DNA from: Dryocola sp051297175
Lineage (GTDB): Bacteria > Pseudomonadota > Gammaproteobacteria > Enterobacterales > Enterobacteriaceae
Reading direction: 5' to 3'
Assembly (NCBI RefSeq): GCF_051297175.1
Contig: NZ_JBINNY010000001.1
Span: 4,464,001-4,528,000, forward strand
DNA: 64,000 nt
This document shows positions 19,833-28,715 of the stretch, piece after piece. Below the pieces are notes generated by a model, which saw only the letters and a program-made list of their open reading frames with translations, had not been told where the DNA came from and did no database searches. Positions within the stretch are counted from its first letter, which is position 1, and every line of letters begins with the position of its first letter. Both the position numbers and the translations under genes were made by a program.

Positions 19833-21242
19833 TCAGTTCAGTTCAATGCCGAAGTAATCACGGGCATTGTTAAAGCAGATGTTTCTCACCATTTCACCCA
19901 GCAGGTTTATGTCGGCTGGCGCTTCGCCCGCGGCGACCCAGCGGCCAATCATCTGGCAGAGAATGCGGCGGAAATATTCGTGACGCGTATAGGACAGGAA
20001 GCTGCGGCTGTCGGTCAGCATGCCGACGAAGCGGCTCAGCAGGCCAAGCTGCGCAAGCTGGGTCATCTGGCGTTCCATACCGTCTTTCTGATCGTTGAAC
20101 CACCAGCCGGAGCCGAACTGCATTTTGCCCGGCATCCCTTCGCCCTGGAAGTTGCCGACCATGGTGCCGATCACTTCGTTATCACGCGGGTTCAGGCAGT
20201 AAAGAATGGTTTTTGGCAGCTCGTTGTTTTCGTTCTGCTTGCTCAGCAGGCGGGAGAGTTCGATGGCCATCGGGCGGTCGTTGATGGAGTCGAAGCCCAC
20301 GTCTGCGCCCAGCAGTTTGAACTGGCGCTGGTTGTTATTGCGCAGCGCGCCGATGTGGTACTGCTGCACCCAGCCGCGACGGCTGTACTGCGCGCCCAGC
20401 CAGACCAGCACGGCGGTTTTGAACTGCGCGACTTCGTGCTCGCTCAGTTCGTTGCCGGACAGGCGGCTTGCCAGGATGCCGTCGAGCGTCGCTTCGTCAG
20501 CTTCGGCAAACAGCACGACGTCCAGCGCGTGGTCCGACACCTTACAGCCGTGCTCGGCGAAGTGGTCAAGACGTTTGTTCAGAGCAGACAGCAGATCGCT
20601 GAAGCGGCGAATGTCGGTATCGGAGACGTCCGCCAGCTTGCTCATGTAATCGGCAAAGGTCGGCTGTTCGATGTTGAAGGCTTTATCCGGACGCCAGCTT
20701 GGCAGCACTTTAATGTCGAAACCGTCTTCGGCCACCTGGCGGTGGTAGCGCAGGTCGTCGATCGGGTCGTCGGTGGTGCCGACCATTTTCACGTTCATCT
20801 GCTTCATGATGCCACGCGCGGTGAAGTCATCCTGCGCCAGCAGGTCGTTGCACTGGTTCCAGATTTCATCTGCGGTAGCGGGGGAAAGCAGCTTGCCGGT
20901 AATGCCGAACGGGCGGCGCAGCTCGAGGTGAGTCCAGTGATAGAGCGGGTTGCCGATGGTGTGCGGAACGGTCGCGGCCCAGGCATCGAACTTCTCGCGG
21001 TCGCTTGCGTCGCCGGTACACAGACGCTCGGCCACGCCGTTGGTGCGCATCGCACGCCACTTGTAGTGGTCGCCTTTTAACCAGATGTCATACAGGTTTT
21101 TGAAGCGGTAGTTTTCCGCAACCTGCTGCGGCGGTAAATGGCAGTGGTAGTCGAAAATCGGCTGATCTTTAGCGTAGTCGTGGAACAGACGGCGGGCGAA
21201 TTCGGTATCGAGAAGAAAATCTTCAGTCATAAACGCGGTCAT
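19833..21242 (-). CDS. uxaC: Uronate (glucuronate/galacturonate) isomerase
   Basis: The 469-residue protein of the amidohydrolase-like uronate isomerase family interconverts galacturonate/tagaturonate and glucuronate/fructuronate. The FDYHCHLPP motif gives the first metal-site histidines, and WWFNDQKDGMERQM near the C-terminus is typical. I chose ATG 21242 (MTAFMTEDFLLD), matching E. coli; the frame runs 50 codons further into the regulatory region. It is the first gene of uxaCA, divergent from exuT. Confidence 0.96.
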   Translation of the reverse strand: MTAFMTEDFLLDTEFARRLFHDYAKDQPIFDYHCHLPPQQVAENYRFKNLYDIWLKGDHYKWRAMRTNGVAERLCTGDASDREKFDAWAATVPHTIGNPLYHWTHLELRRPFGITGKLLSPATADEIWNQCNDLLAQDDFTARGIMKQMNVKMVGTTDDPIDDLRYHRQVAEDGFDIKVLPSWRPDKAFNIEQPTFADYMSKLADVSDTDIRRFSDLLSALNKRLDHFAEHGCKVSDHALDVVLFAEADEATLDGILASRLSGNELSEHEVAQFKTAVLVWLGAQYSRRGWVQQYHIGALRNNNQRQFKLLGADVGFDSINDRPMAIELSRLLSKQNENNELPKTILYCLNPRDNEVIGTMVGNFQGEGMPGKMQFGSGWWFNDQKDGMERQMTQLAQLGLLSRFVGMLTDSRSFLSYTRHEYFRRILCQMIGRWVAAGEAPADINLLGEMVRNICFNNARDYFGIELN

Positions 21243-21294
21243 GTGTGTGATTCCTCTGTACGTAACAGTTCGATGCTTGCGCATAATGACGACA

Positions 21295-21312
21295 AAGTTA
21301 TCACACCAATTT
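21295..21312 (-). promoter_or_regulatory. ExuR/UxuR-like operator for uxaCA
   Basis: On the minus strand AAATTGGTGTGATAACTT matches about 13 of 18 positions of the UxuR/ExuR consensus as I remember it, with a perfect left half. It lies 53 bases upstream of uxaC. Confidence 0.5.
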
Positions 21313-21453
21313 CCACAGACCGACTGAATTTTTGCGTGATTCATCACAAAAACCACACTTTTATTGTTAATACTCTGTATAAAAATCGCCATAAACCCGC
21401 GCCATTACTGGCCTTCAGGCCGCTAACCCCTAAGAGTGAGCTGAAAAACGCTT

Positions 21454-21492
21454 TTGTGATGTCACTCAACTTTTAAAGATGTATGACAAGTT
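21454..21492 (+). promoter_or_regulatory. CRP-like and ExuR-like sites upstream of exuT
   Basis: TGTGA-TGTCAC-TCAAC (21455-21470) fits a CRP site with a good left half. AAAGATGTATGACAAGTT (21475-21492) matches about 12 of 18 positions of the ExuR consensus. Close by, CAAG-TTAT-CTTG (21487-21498) is a short inverted repeat. The arrangement suggests catabolite activation and hexuronate-relieved repression. Confidence 0.45.
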
Positions 21493-21498
21493 ATCTTG

Positions 21499-21724
21499 CA
21501 GCCGTCGCAATACCTCTTAAGGGATAGCAACAGACGCTGGCCTCACTAACAGCGCAAAAACGGTACGGACACCGGGAATTGCCAAAGGCATTTTTTTAAC
21601 TGGCAAGATACGGGTCTTACCGGGCACTGCTCCCGGCATGAACCCCTCATAGAACTAACGCTCAGGCAAAAGCCTGACGTACAGCCAGCAGCATGGCTGT
21701 TTATAAGACGGGATGAGGTTCGAA
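21499..21724 (+). promoter_or_regulatory. exuT leader
   Basis: About 230 bases with no gene. TGCC-AAA-GGCATTTTTTT (about 21580-21597) is a small hairpin followed by seven Ts and could act as a weak attenuator. ACCGGGC and CCCGGC near 21618-21638 may pair further along. The function of these structures is untested. Confidence 0.3.
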
Positions 21725-23026
21725 ATGCGAAAGATTAAAGGCTTACGCTGGTACATGATTGCGTTAGTAACGCTGGGCACCGTGCTGGGCTATCTTACTC
21801 GTAATACCGTGGCAGCCGCCGCGCCGACGCTGATGCAGGAGCTGAACATCTCCACTCAGCAATATTCCTATATTATCGCGGCCTATTCGGCCTGTTACAC
21901 CATCATGCAGCCCGTTGCGGGCTACGTCCTTGATATTCTCGGCACCAAAATCGGCTATGCGTTCTTTGCTATCGCCTGGGCCATTTTCTGCGGCGCGACC
22001 GCGCTTGCGGGAAGCTGGGGCGGCCTGGCCGTGGCGCGTGGCGCGGTCGGTGCGGCGGAAGCGGCGATGATTCCTGCGGGCCTGAAGGCGAGCAGCGAGT
22101 GGTTCCCGGCGAAAGAACGTTCTATTGCCGTGGGCTACTTTAACGTCGGCTCTTCTATTGGTGCGATGATTGCGCCGCCGCTGGTGGTGTGGGCAATCCT
22201 GATGCACAGCTGGCAGATGGCGTTTGTGATTTCCGGCGTGCTGAGCTTCGCCTGGGCCCTCGCCTGGCTGTTCTTCTACAAGCACCCGCGCGACCAGAAA
22301 AAGTTAACCGAAGAAGAGCGTGAGTACATCATTGGCGGGCAGGAAGCCCATCACCAGACCAACAACAGCAAGAAGATGTCCGCCTGGCAGATCGTTCAGA
22401 ACCGTCAGTTCTGGGGTATCGCCCTGCCGCGCTTCCTGGCAGAACCGGCCTGGGGGACGTTCAACGCCTGGATCCCGCTGTTTATGTTTAAAGTCTACGG
22501 CTTTAACCTAAAAGAGATCGCGATGTTTGCCTGGATGCCGATGCTGTTTGCCGACCTCGGCTGTATCCTCGGCGGCTATCTGCCACCGCTGTTCCAGCGC
22601 TGGTTTGGCGTGAACCTTATCGTGTCGCGCAAAATGGTGGTGACCATGGGCGCGGTGCTGATGATTGGGCCGGGAACTATCGGTCTGTTTACCAGCCCGT
22701 ACGCGGCGATTGCCCTGCTGTGCGTCGGCGGCTTCGCTCACCAGGCGCTTTCCGGTGCGCTGATTACACTGTCTTCCGACGTCTTCGGCCGTAACGAAGT
22801 GGCAACCGCGAACGGCCTGACCGGCATGGCGGCGTGGACGGCAAGTACGCTGTTTGCCCTGGTGGTCGGCGCGCTCGCCGATACCCTTGGCTTCAGCCCG
22901 CTGTTTGCTGCGCTGGCGGTGTTTGACCTGCTCGGTGCCATCGTTATCTGGACGGTGCTTAAAAACAAACCGATCAGCGAGCTGGTCGATACGCCGAGTA
23001 GTAACGCTCCGGCGACCCAGTCTTAA
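21725..23026 (+). CDS. exuT: Hexuronate transporter ExuT
   Basis: The 433-residue major-facilitator protein of the anion:cation symporter family imports galacturonate and glucuronate. Twelve membrane segments are apparent, and GYLTRNTVAAAAPTL and AAMIPAGLKASSEWFP are typical. I chose ATG 21725 (MRKIKGLRWYMIAL) because it fits the E. coli start; a GATGAGG ribosome site precedes it. An earlier ATG at 21713 would add four residues. A strong terminator follows. Confidence 0.95.
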   Translation: MRKIKGLRWYMIALVTLGTVLGYLTRNTVAAAAPTLMQELNISTQQYSYIIAAYSACYTIMQPVAGYVLDILGTKIGYAFFAIAWAIFCGATALAGSWGGLAVARGAVGAAEAAMIPAGLKASSEWFPAKERSIAVGYFNVGSSIGAMIAPPLVVWAILMHSWQMAFVISGVLSFAWALAWLFFYKHPRDQKKLTEEEREYIIGGQEAHHQTNNSKKMSAWQIVQNRQFWGIALPRFLAEPAWGTFNAWIPLFMFKVYGFNLKEIAMFAWMPMLFADLGCILGGYLPPLFQRWFGVNLIVSRKMVVTMGAVLMIGPGTIGLFTSPYAAIALLCVGGFAHQALSGALITLSSDVFGRNEVATANGLTGMAAWTASTLFALVVGALADTLGFSPLFAALAVFDLLGAIVIWTVLKNKPISELVDTPSSNAPATQS

Positions 23027-23037
23027 CGCTCCCCACT

Positions 23038-23063
23038 AAGCCGCCTTCCGGGCGGCTTTTCAT
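23038..23063 (+). terminator. exuT terminator
   Basis: AAGCCGCC-TTCCG-GGCGGCTT forms an 8-bp stem followed by TTCATTT, 12 bases after the exuT stop. Confidence 0.85.
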
Positions 23064-23135
23064 TTCTGCGCATCCTTCTTCAAACTCCTTTTTTACACTT
23101 TCGGACGCCCGCGTCGCGGTGGAGCACAGATGAGA

Positions 23136-23153
23136 AAAGTGGTATAACAAATC
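23136..23153 (+). promoter_or_regulatory. ExuR autoregulatory operator
   Basis: AAAGTGGTATAACAAATC matches about 14 of 18 positions of the UxuR/ExuR consensus, the best of the three copies seen. It lies 34 bases before the exuR start, as expected for self-repression. Confidence 0.55.
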
Positions 23154-23186
23154 AAGTCATCCCCGCAGTATCTCCCGGAGCCACGT

Positions 23187-23963
23187 ATGGAAGTCATGGA
23201 ACCTCGCCGCCTGTATCAGCAGCTGGCCGCAGAGCTAAAACACCGCATTGAAAACGGCGTATACCAGGTGGGCGAAAAGCTTCCGGCAGAGCGTTTTATT
23301 GCCGAAGAGAAGAACGTCAGCCGCACCGTGGTGCGCGAAGCGATCATCATGCTTGAGGTTGAAGGCTACGTGGAGGTGCGCAAGGGGTCGGGTATTCACG
23401 TCATGTCCAGCCAGGCAAAGCATACCAACCTGCCGGATGAGCGTTTTGAGTTCGCAAGCTTCGGGCCGTTTGAGCTGCTGCAGGCGCGTCAGCTTATCGA
23501 AAGCAATATCGCCGAGTTTGCAGCTACACAGGTGACGAAGCAGGATATCGTCAAGCTGATGGAAATCCAGGAGATGGCGCGTAACGAGCAGAGCTTCCGC
23601 GATTCAGAGTGGGATCTCCATTTCCATACGCAGGTTGCCCTCGCCACCCAGAACAGCGCCCTCGCCGCTATCGTGGAAAAGATGTGGAGCCAGCGTATTC
23701 ACAACCCGTACTGGAAAAAGCTGCACGAGCACATCGATAAACGTACCGTTGATAACTGGTGCGACGACCACGACAGCATTCTTAAAGCGTTGATCCGTAA
23801 AGATTCTCATGCAGCCAAGCTGGCGATGTGGCAGCACCTCGAAAACACTAAGCAAATGCTGTTTAACGCCACCAGCGATGATTTTGAATTCAATGCCGAT
23901 CGCTATCTCTTTGCTGAAAATCCGGTAGTTCACCTGGATACGGCGGCAAACGGTCAAAAATAG
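23187..23963 (+). CDS. exuR: Hexuronate-utilisation repressor ExuR (GntR/FadR family)
   Basis: The 258-residue regulator has an N-terminal winged helix (LPAERFIAEEKNVSRTVVREAIIMLE) and a FadR-type effector domain with the metal-binding His pattern in the C-terminal half. In E. coli it represses uxaCA, exuT and itself until tagaturonate or fructuronate binds. Its position beside exuT/uxaCA and the three operator-like sites fit this. GGAG precedes the ATG. Confidence 0.95.
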   Translation: MEVMEPRRLYQQLAAELKHRIENGVYQVGEKLPAERFIAEEKNVSRTVVREAIIMLEVEGYVEVRKGSGIHVMSSQAKHTNLPDERFEFASFGPFELLQARQLIESNIAEFAATQVTKQDIVKLMEIQEMARNEQSFRDSEWDLHFHTQVALATQNSALAAIVEKMWSQRIHNPYWKKLHEHIDKRTVDNWCDDHDSILKALIRKDSHAAKLAMWQHLENTKQMLFNATSDDFEFNADRYLFAENPVVHLDTAANGQK

Positions 23964-24292
23964 TCATTTTCCTGCCCGAGGGTAAGCAAACCAACCAATA
24001 GTGTCAGCGTTTGTAAATACCCTCGCCAGCCCCTCCCCCAGTAAGCAAAATCATTCATCAACAAAGCACAAATACTGTGACGCATTACTCATGCCTTTGT
24101 TACAATTAGATGCAATTTCACTGTCAGTGAGGGCCTTTATCCTCCACCCGTCTCCATCGCATACACAAGGATTTGTGGCGACAGGCTTAATCAGATAGTG
24201 ACTAAGACGGCTTAATAAAAACCCTAACAGTGCCGTTATTCCTCTTTACCCGATTTAAACCGGCGACCTTAACGATGTGCCAGGAATAGTGA
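23964..24292 (+). promoter_or_regulatory. yqjA upstream region
   Basis: No credible gene. TCACTG-T-CAGTGA (24118-24130) is a perfect 13-base palindrome about 165 bases before yqjA. In E. coli the yqjA-mzrA operon is activated by CpxR; I see GTAAGCAAA and GTAAATACC fragments here, but no clear tandem GTAAA box. Confidence 0.35.
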
Positions 24293-24955
24293 ATGGAACT
24301 TTTGACGCAACTGCTTACCGCTCTCTGGAGCCAGGATTTTGAAACGCTCGCCAATCCGGGGATGATTGGCATGCTTTATTTCGTGTTATTCATGATTCTC
24401 TTTCTGGAAAATGGATTACTTCCAGCAGCCTTCCTCCCCGGCGACAGTCTTCTCGTTTTAGTGGGCGTACTTATTGCCAAAGGGGCAATGGGTTTCCCGG
24501 AAACCATCTTATTACTCACCGCCGCCGCAAGCCTCGGCTGCTGGTTGAGCTATATTCAAGGACGCTGGCTCGGCAATACGCGCACCGTGCAAAACTGGCT
24601 TTCGCACCTGCCGGCCCATTATCACCAGCGTGCGCACAGCCTTTTCCATAAGCACGGCCTGTCCGCACTGCTGCTCGGTAGATTCATTGCATTTGTTCGC
24701 ACCCTGTTACCAACTATTGCGGGTTTATCGGGTCTGAGTAATGCGCGCTTCCAGTTCTTTAACTGGATGAGCGGTCTGCTTTGGGTGCTAATCCTGACCA
24801 CTCTGGGATATTTGCTCGGCAAAACGCCGGTATTCCTGAAGTATGAAGATGCCTTGATGTCCTGCCTGATGCTGCTGCCGGTGGTGCTGCTGGTGTTTGG
24901 CCTGATCGGTTCGTTAATTGTGCTTTGGCGTAAGAAATACGGTAACCGCGGCTAG
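24293..24955 (+). CDS. yqjA: DedA-family membrane protein YqjA
   Basis: The 220-residue protein has the DedA signature: an acidic ENGLLPAAFLPGDSLLVL segment and GRFIAFVRTLLPTIAGLSG with the essential arginine pair. DedA proteins are proton-dependent inner-membrane transporters, with roles in lipid carrier recycling reported for the family. YqjA with its paralogue YghB supports cell division, drug tolerance and alkaline pH survival in E. coli. mzrA starts nine bases after its stop. Confidence 0.94.
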   Translation: MELLTQLLTALWSQDFETLANPGMIGMLYFVLFMILFLENGLLPAAFLPGDSLLVLVGVLIAKGAMGFPETILLLTAAASLGCWLSYIQGRWLGNTRTVQNWLSHLPAHYHQRAHSLFHKHGLSALLLGRFIAFVRTLLPTIAGLSGLSNARFQFFNWMSGLLWVLILTTLGYLLGKTPVFLKYEDALMSCLMLLPVVLLVFGLIGSLIVLWRKKYGNRG

Positions 24956-24964
24956 GGGATTACG

Positions 24965-25342
24965 ATGAAATTAGAATTTAACCGTCGCCTGAAGGTGGCG
25001 CTGCTGGTCGGCGGTCTTGCCGTATGCGCGCTGCTTATCTGGTCCGGAATGCAAAGGACAGAGTCCACCTTGCAGATCCGCGCGAGCCACCAGGGTGTCA
25101 GCATGCCGGACGGTTTTTTGGTCTGGCATCACCTGGATGCTAACGGCATTCGCTTTAACAGTATTACCCCGGATAACGACGCGTTATTAATTAAGTTTGA
25201 TTCCAGCGTGCAGAGCGAAGCCGCCAAAGCGGTGCTGTACAGAACGCTGCCCCACGGCTACGTCATCGCCCAGCAGGATGATGATAACAGCGCCACTACC
25301 TGGCTTTCACGCCTGCGTACTCAAGCCGACCGCATTGGCTAA
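24965..25342 (+). CDS. mzrA: EnvZ/OmpR modulator MzrA
   Basis: The 125-residue protein has one N-terminal membrane segment (VALLVGGLAVCALLIWSG) and a periplasmic domain, as in E. coli MzrA (YqjB). It binds EnvZ and links the Cpx response to OmpR output. It is co-transcribed with yqjA. Confidence 0.9.
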   Translation: MKLEFNRRLKVALLVGGLAVCALLIWSGMQRTESTLQIRASHQGVSMPDGFLVWHHLDANGIRFNSITPDNDALLIKFDSSVQSEAAKAVLYRTLPHGYVIAQQDDDNSATTWLSRLRTQADRIG

Positions 25343-25511
25343 TCCCCCTCCAGAATTCTGAATTTGTAAACGGAAATTGGGTTTTTACCCAATTTCTGAC
25401 TATGCTTGTGTTGGCATTAACCGCTACAAATCAGCGTCTTTATCGGAATAACTGGACTATGGGTGTGCAGCTTTGCGGCAATACACACATTCACAATGGA
25501 AGGTCACTATC

Positions 25512-25880
25512 ATGAACTACCGTACCGTACTGGCTCTTGCCCTGTTATCACTGACCTCTGCTACGCAGGCGGCTTCGCTGTGCGGCGAAAAAGAGGCGGA
25601 CATACAGCGTGAAATTGGCTATGCGGAAAAGCACAACAATCAGCACCGTATTGACGGGCTGAATAAAGCGCTTAAGGAAGTCCGCGCAAACTGCAGCGAC
25701 AGCAGCCTGCGAGCTGATCACCAGAAAAAAATCACCAAACAAAAGGAAGAGATCGCTGAACGTAAAGCGGATCTTCAGGAAGCCCGCCAGAAAGGCGACG
25801 CTGACAAAATTACCAAGCGTGAACAAAAGCTATCTGAAGCAGAGCACGAGCTGAAAGCACTGGAAGCCCGTGATTACTAA
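25512..25880 (+). CDS. yqjC: Periplasmic DUF1090 protein YqjC
   Basis: The 122-residue protein has a signal peptide (MNYRTVLALALLSLTSATQA), two cysteines that may form a disulfide, and a highly charged helical C-terminal half. It matches E. coli YqjC. Function is unknown. I chose ATG 25512, preceded by GGAAGG; 13 upstream codons in frame are unlikely to be translated. It starts the yqjC-yqjD-yqjE-yqjK cluster. Confidence 0.9.
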   Translation: MNYRTVLALALLSLTSATQAASLCGEKEADIQREIGYAEKHNNQHRIDGLNKALKEVRANCSDSSLRADHQKKITKQKEEIAERKADLQEARQKGDADKITKREQKLSEAEHELKALEARDY

Positions 25881-25918
25881 AGTCTAAGGATTAACACCTC
25901 AAACACCTGGAGAGCACC

Positions 25919-26224
25919 ATGTCAAAAGATACTACATCAGAACATTTGCGCGCTGAGTTGAAATCCCTGGCAGATACCCTTGAAGAGGTGCTGAGCGCAT
26001 CGACGGATAAGTCTAAAAACGAGCTGGAAAAACTGCGCGGCAAAGCTGAAAAAGCGTTGAAAGAGAGCCGCCACCGCCTTGGCGAAACCAGCGACGTGAT
26101 TGCCAAACAAACGCGTGAAGCGGCGTCAAAAGCGGATGATTACGTGCGTGAAAATCCATGGACCGGCGTCGGGATCGGGGCCGCGGTCGGCATCGTCATC
26201 GGCGTTCTGATGTCGCGTCGCTGA
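25919..26224 (+). CDS. yqjD: Membrane-anchored ribosome-binding protein YqjD (DUF883)
   Basis: The 101-residue protein has a charged coiled-coil N-terminal part and a C-terminal membrane segment (GVGIGAAVGIVIGVLMSRR). E. coli YqjD tethers 70S/100S ribosomes to the inner membrane in stationary phase. GGAGAG precedes the start. yqjE begins two bases after its stop. Confidence 0.93.
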   Translation: MSKDTTSEHLRAELKSLADTLEEVLSASTDKSKNELEKLRGKAEKALKESRHRLGETSDVIAKQTREAASKADDYVRENPWTGVGIGAAVGIVIGVLMSRR

Positions 26225-26226
26225 TT

Positions 26227-26625
26227 ATGGCTGATTCTCGTCAACCTCAAGGGCCGGGTAAAAGCGTCCTCGGTATCGGCCAGCGCCTGGTGACCATCAT
26301 TGTCGGAATGGTGGAGACTCGTGTACGCCTCGCGGTGGTTGAACTGGAGGAAGAAAAGGCTCACATCGTCCAGCTGCTGTTGATGCTGGGGTTAACCATG
26401 CTGTTTGCTGCCTTTGGGCTGATGAGTCTGATGGTGCTGGTTATCTGGGCAATCGATCCGCAGTATCGTCTTAATGCGATGATTGCCACCACCGTCGTGC
26501 TGCTGGCGCTTGCGCTGATAGGCGGTATCTGGACGCTCACCAAATCTCGCAAATCCACGCTGCTGCGCCATACCCGCCGCGAGCTGGAAAATGATCGCGA
26601 GCTGCTGGAGGACGATAAGTCATGA
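26227..26625 (+). CDS. yqjE: Inner-membrane DUF1469 protein YqjE
   Basis: The 132-residue protein has two membrane segments (about residues 50-70 and 80-105) and is of the phage-holin-like DUF1469 family, matching E. coli YqjE. Function is unknown; close linkage to yqjD suggests a shared membrane role. ATG 26227 follows the yqjD stop by two bases, and the stop overlaps the yqjK start by four. Confidence 0.9.
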   Translation: MADSRQPQGPGKSVLGIGQRLVTIIVGMVETRVRLAVVELEEEKAHIVQLLLMLGLTMLFAAFGLMSLMVLVIWAIDPQYRLNAMIATTVVLLALALIGGIWTLTKSRKSTLLRHTRRELENDRELLEDDKS

Positions 26626-26912
26626 GTGACCGGGAACGCGATAAGCGTAAGGCGTTGCTGCTAAGCCGCATCCAGCAGCAAAGGCTGGATCTCAGCGCGG
26701 GAAAACGCGACTGGCTGGAAGCAACCGGGGCTTACGATCGCGGCTGGATTACTCTGGTTAGCCTGCGCAGCTACGCGCTGATTGCAAGCAGCGTGCTGGC
26801 AATCTGGAGCGTTCGTCACCCCAGCATGCTGATGCGCTGGGGCAAGCGTGGCTTCGGTGCCTGGAGCGCCTGGCGGCTGATTCGCAACACGGTTCAGCAG
26901 CAAACGCACTAA
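26622..26912 (+). CDS. yqjK: YqjK-family protein
   Basis: The 96-residue basic protein has a helical N-terminal half (RDKRKALLLSRIQQQRLDL) and a hydrophobic segment (YALIASSVLAIWSV), matching the YqjK family. Function is unknown. It is the last gene of the cluster, followed by a strong terminator. Confidence 0.88.
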   Translation: MSDRERDKRKALLLSRIQQQRLDLSAGKRDWLEATGAYDRGWITLVSLRSYALIASSVLAIWSVRHPSMLMRWGKRGFGAWSAWRLIRNTVQQQTH

Positions 26913-26917
26913 ACAAC

Positions 26918-26946
26918 GTGCCGTCCTCAGGGGCGGCATTTTTTTT
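26918..26946 (+). terminator. yqjCDEK terminator
   Basis: TGCCGTCC-TCAG-GGGCGGCA followed by eight Ts, starting six bases after the yqjK stop. Confidence 0.9.
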
Positions 26947-27122
26947 ACCCCTCCGCTTGCTCAAGATATTTGAAGTAGATTGTCGATTATCCTTGCTAAC
27001 AATCACCCACCGTCACGTTTAATATCCCCTCCATCGACAGCAACTGCCGGTAACTACCGGAAATTGCGAAGACAATCATCCCCGGGTTGATAGCGCCCTT
27101 AAAAGAATCGTTGGAGAGTAAA

Positions 27123-27515
27123 ATGAAAAAATTAGATGATGCTGGTGTTCTGTTAGCACGTATCCTGATGCCAATCCTGTTTATCGTTGCAGGCTGGGGC
27201 AAAATTACGGGCTATGCCGGCACGCAACAATACATGGAAGCGATGGGCGTTCCTGGCTTCCTGCTCCCGTTGACCATTCTGCTTGAGTTCGGCGGCGGCC
27301 TGGCGATTCTGTTCGGCTTCCTGACCCGTACCACGGCAATCATTACCGCGGTGTTTACCCTGCTGACCGCATTCCTGTTCCACAGTGACTTCGCCCAGGG
27401 CCCGAACTCCATTATGTTCATGAAGAACTTCACCATCGCGGGTGGCTACCTGCTGCTGGCTATCTTCGGACCGGGCGCGTACAGCATCGACCGTCTGCTG
27501 AATAAAAAATGGTAA
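27123..27515 (+). CDS. yqjF: DoxX-family membrane protein YqjF
   Basis: The 130-residue protein with four membrane segments matches E. coli YqjF of the DoxX-like family (RILMPILFIVAGWGKITGY, LLEFGGGLAILFGF). Its biochemical role is unknown; YqjF promoters are used as nitroaromatic sensors together with YhaJ. I chose ATG 27123 after GGAGAG; 12 upstream in-frame codons are unsupported. Confidence 0.9.
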   Translation: MKKLDDAGVLLARILMPILFIVAGWGKITGYAGTQQYMEAMGVPGFLLPLTILLEFGGGLAILFGFLTRTTAIITAVFTLLTAFLFHSDFAQGPNSIMFMKNFTIAGGYLLLAIFGPGAYSIDRLLNKKW

Positions 27516-27536
27516 GCGTTCTATAATGAATTGTTA

Positions 27537-27563
27537 TGTCGGATGGCGCTCATCCGTCATCCG
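27537..27563 (+). repeat. REP-like element after yqjF
   Basis: TGTCGGATGGCGCTCATCCG...CATCCGA, a compact REP-type palindrome immediately before the yqjF terminator. Confidence 0.5.
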
Positions 27564-27574
27564 AATGACACATC

Positions 27575-27597
27575 AAGCGGGGTTGTCCCCGCTTTTT
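27575..27597 (+). terminator. yqjF terminator
   Basis: AAGCGGGG-TTGT-CCCCGCTT followed by TTT. The stem is 8 bp and lies between yqjF and yqjG. Confidence 0.85.
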
Positions 27598-27617
27598 GCA
27601 CATCTTGAGGGGGAAAC

Positions 27618-28610
27618 ATGGGACAGCTCATCGACGGCGTCTGGCACGATAACTGGTACGACACCAAGTCCACCGGCGGGCGTTTTAAGCGTTCGGAATC
27701 CGCGTTCCGCAACTGGCTGACCGCCGATGGCGAGCCGGGGCCAACGGGCAAAGGCGGTTTTGCCGCCGAGAAAGGCCGTTACCACCTCTATGTTTCTCTT
27801 GCCTGCCCGTGGGCGCACCGCACGCTGATTATGCGCGCGCTCAAGGGGCTGGAATCCTTTATCTCCGTCTCGGTGGTGAATCCGCTGATGCTTGAGGACG
27901 GCTGGACGTTCGCCGATGACTTCCCGGACGCCACCGGCGACGGGCTTTATCAGCACGAATACCTTTATCAGCTCTATCTTCAGGCCGATCCGGACTACAC
28001 CGGTCGCGTCACCGTACCCGTTCTTTGGGATAAGAAAACCCAGACCGTGGTCAGCAACGAGTCCGCGGAAATTATCCGCATGCTCAATACCGCGTTCGAC
28101 GCGCAGGGCGCACGCGCCGGTGACTATTACCCTCCGCAGCTGCGCGGGCAGATCGACGAGCTGAACGGCTGGATTTATGACACCGTAAATAACGGCGTGT
28201 ACAAAGCCGGATTTGCCACCACGCAGGAAGCCTACGACGAAGCGGTGGGCAAGCTCTTCGATTCGCTGGCGCGCCTGGAGCAGATTCTCGACAAGCACCG
28301 CTACCTTACCGGCAACGGCCTTACCGAAGCCGATATCCGCCTGTGGACGACGCTGGTGCGCTTCGACCCGGTTTACGTTACCCACTTCAAGTGCGATAAA
28401 CACCGTATCAGCGATTACCCGAATCTTTATGGCTTCCTGCGCGACCTTTATCAGACGCCGGGCGTTGCGGAAACCGTTAACTTCGCGCACATCCGCAACC
28501 ACTATTACCGCAGCCATAAAACCATCAACCCGACCGGAATTATTTCAGTTGGCCCCGCGCAGGATCTCGATGAGCCGCACGGGCGCGACGTGCGGTTTAG
28601 AAAAGGTTGA
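27618..28610 (+). CDS. yqjG: Glutathionyl-hydroquinone reductase YqjG
   Basis: The 330-residue Xi-class glutathione transferase has the active-site LACPWAHRTL (catalytic Cys) and the C-terminal GST helical domain. It reduces glutathionyl-hydroquinones to hydroquinones. It matches E. coli YqjG along its length. GAGGGGGAA precedes the start. Confidence 0.94.
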   Translation: MGQLIDGVWHDNWYDTKSTGGRFKRSESAFRNWLTADGEPGPTGKGGFAAEKGRYHLYVSLACPWAHRTLIMRALKGLESFISVSVVNPLMLEDGWTFADDFPDATGDGLYQHEYLYQLYLQADPDYTGRVTVPVLWDKKTQTVVSNESAEIIRMLNTAFDAQGARAGDYYPPQLRGQIDELNGWIYDTVNNGVYKAGFATTQEAYDEAVGKLFDSLARLEQILDKHRYLTGNGLTEADIRLWTTLVRFDPVYVTHFKCDKHRISDYPNLYGFLRDLYQTPGVAETVNFAHIRNHYYRSHKTINPTGIISVGPAQDLDEPHGRDVRFRKG

Positions 28611-28715
28611 TAAGATTCAGTGAGCTGAAGATTTACGTGTAATTCATTCGCGGCTATTCTTGGAAGAGATCGCTTAGAGATCAAGTGATTGACGACTACT
28701 CAAGGCAGGCCGCAA

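Noticed and set aside
19980..21080. 366-codon open frame on the plus strand
   Set aside because: It is antisense to uxaC and has no recognisable motif.
21331..21350. CRP site near uxaC (GTGATTCATCAC)
   Set aside because: The half sites are four bases apart instead of six.
24001..24198. 65-codon frame upstream of yqjA
   Set aside because: No ribosome site, no family resemblance, and it lies in a regulatory gap.
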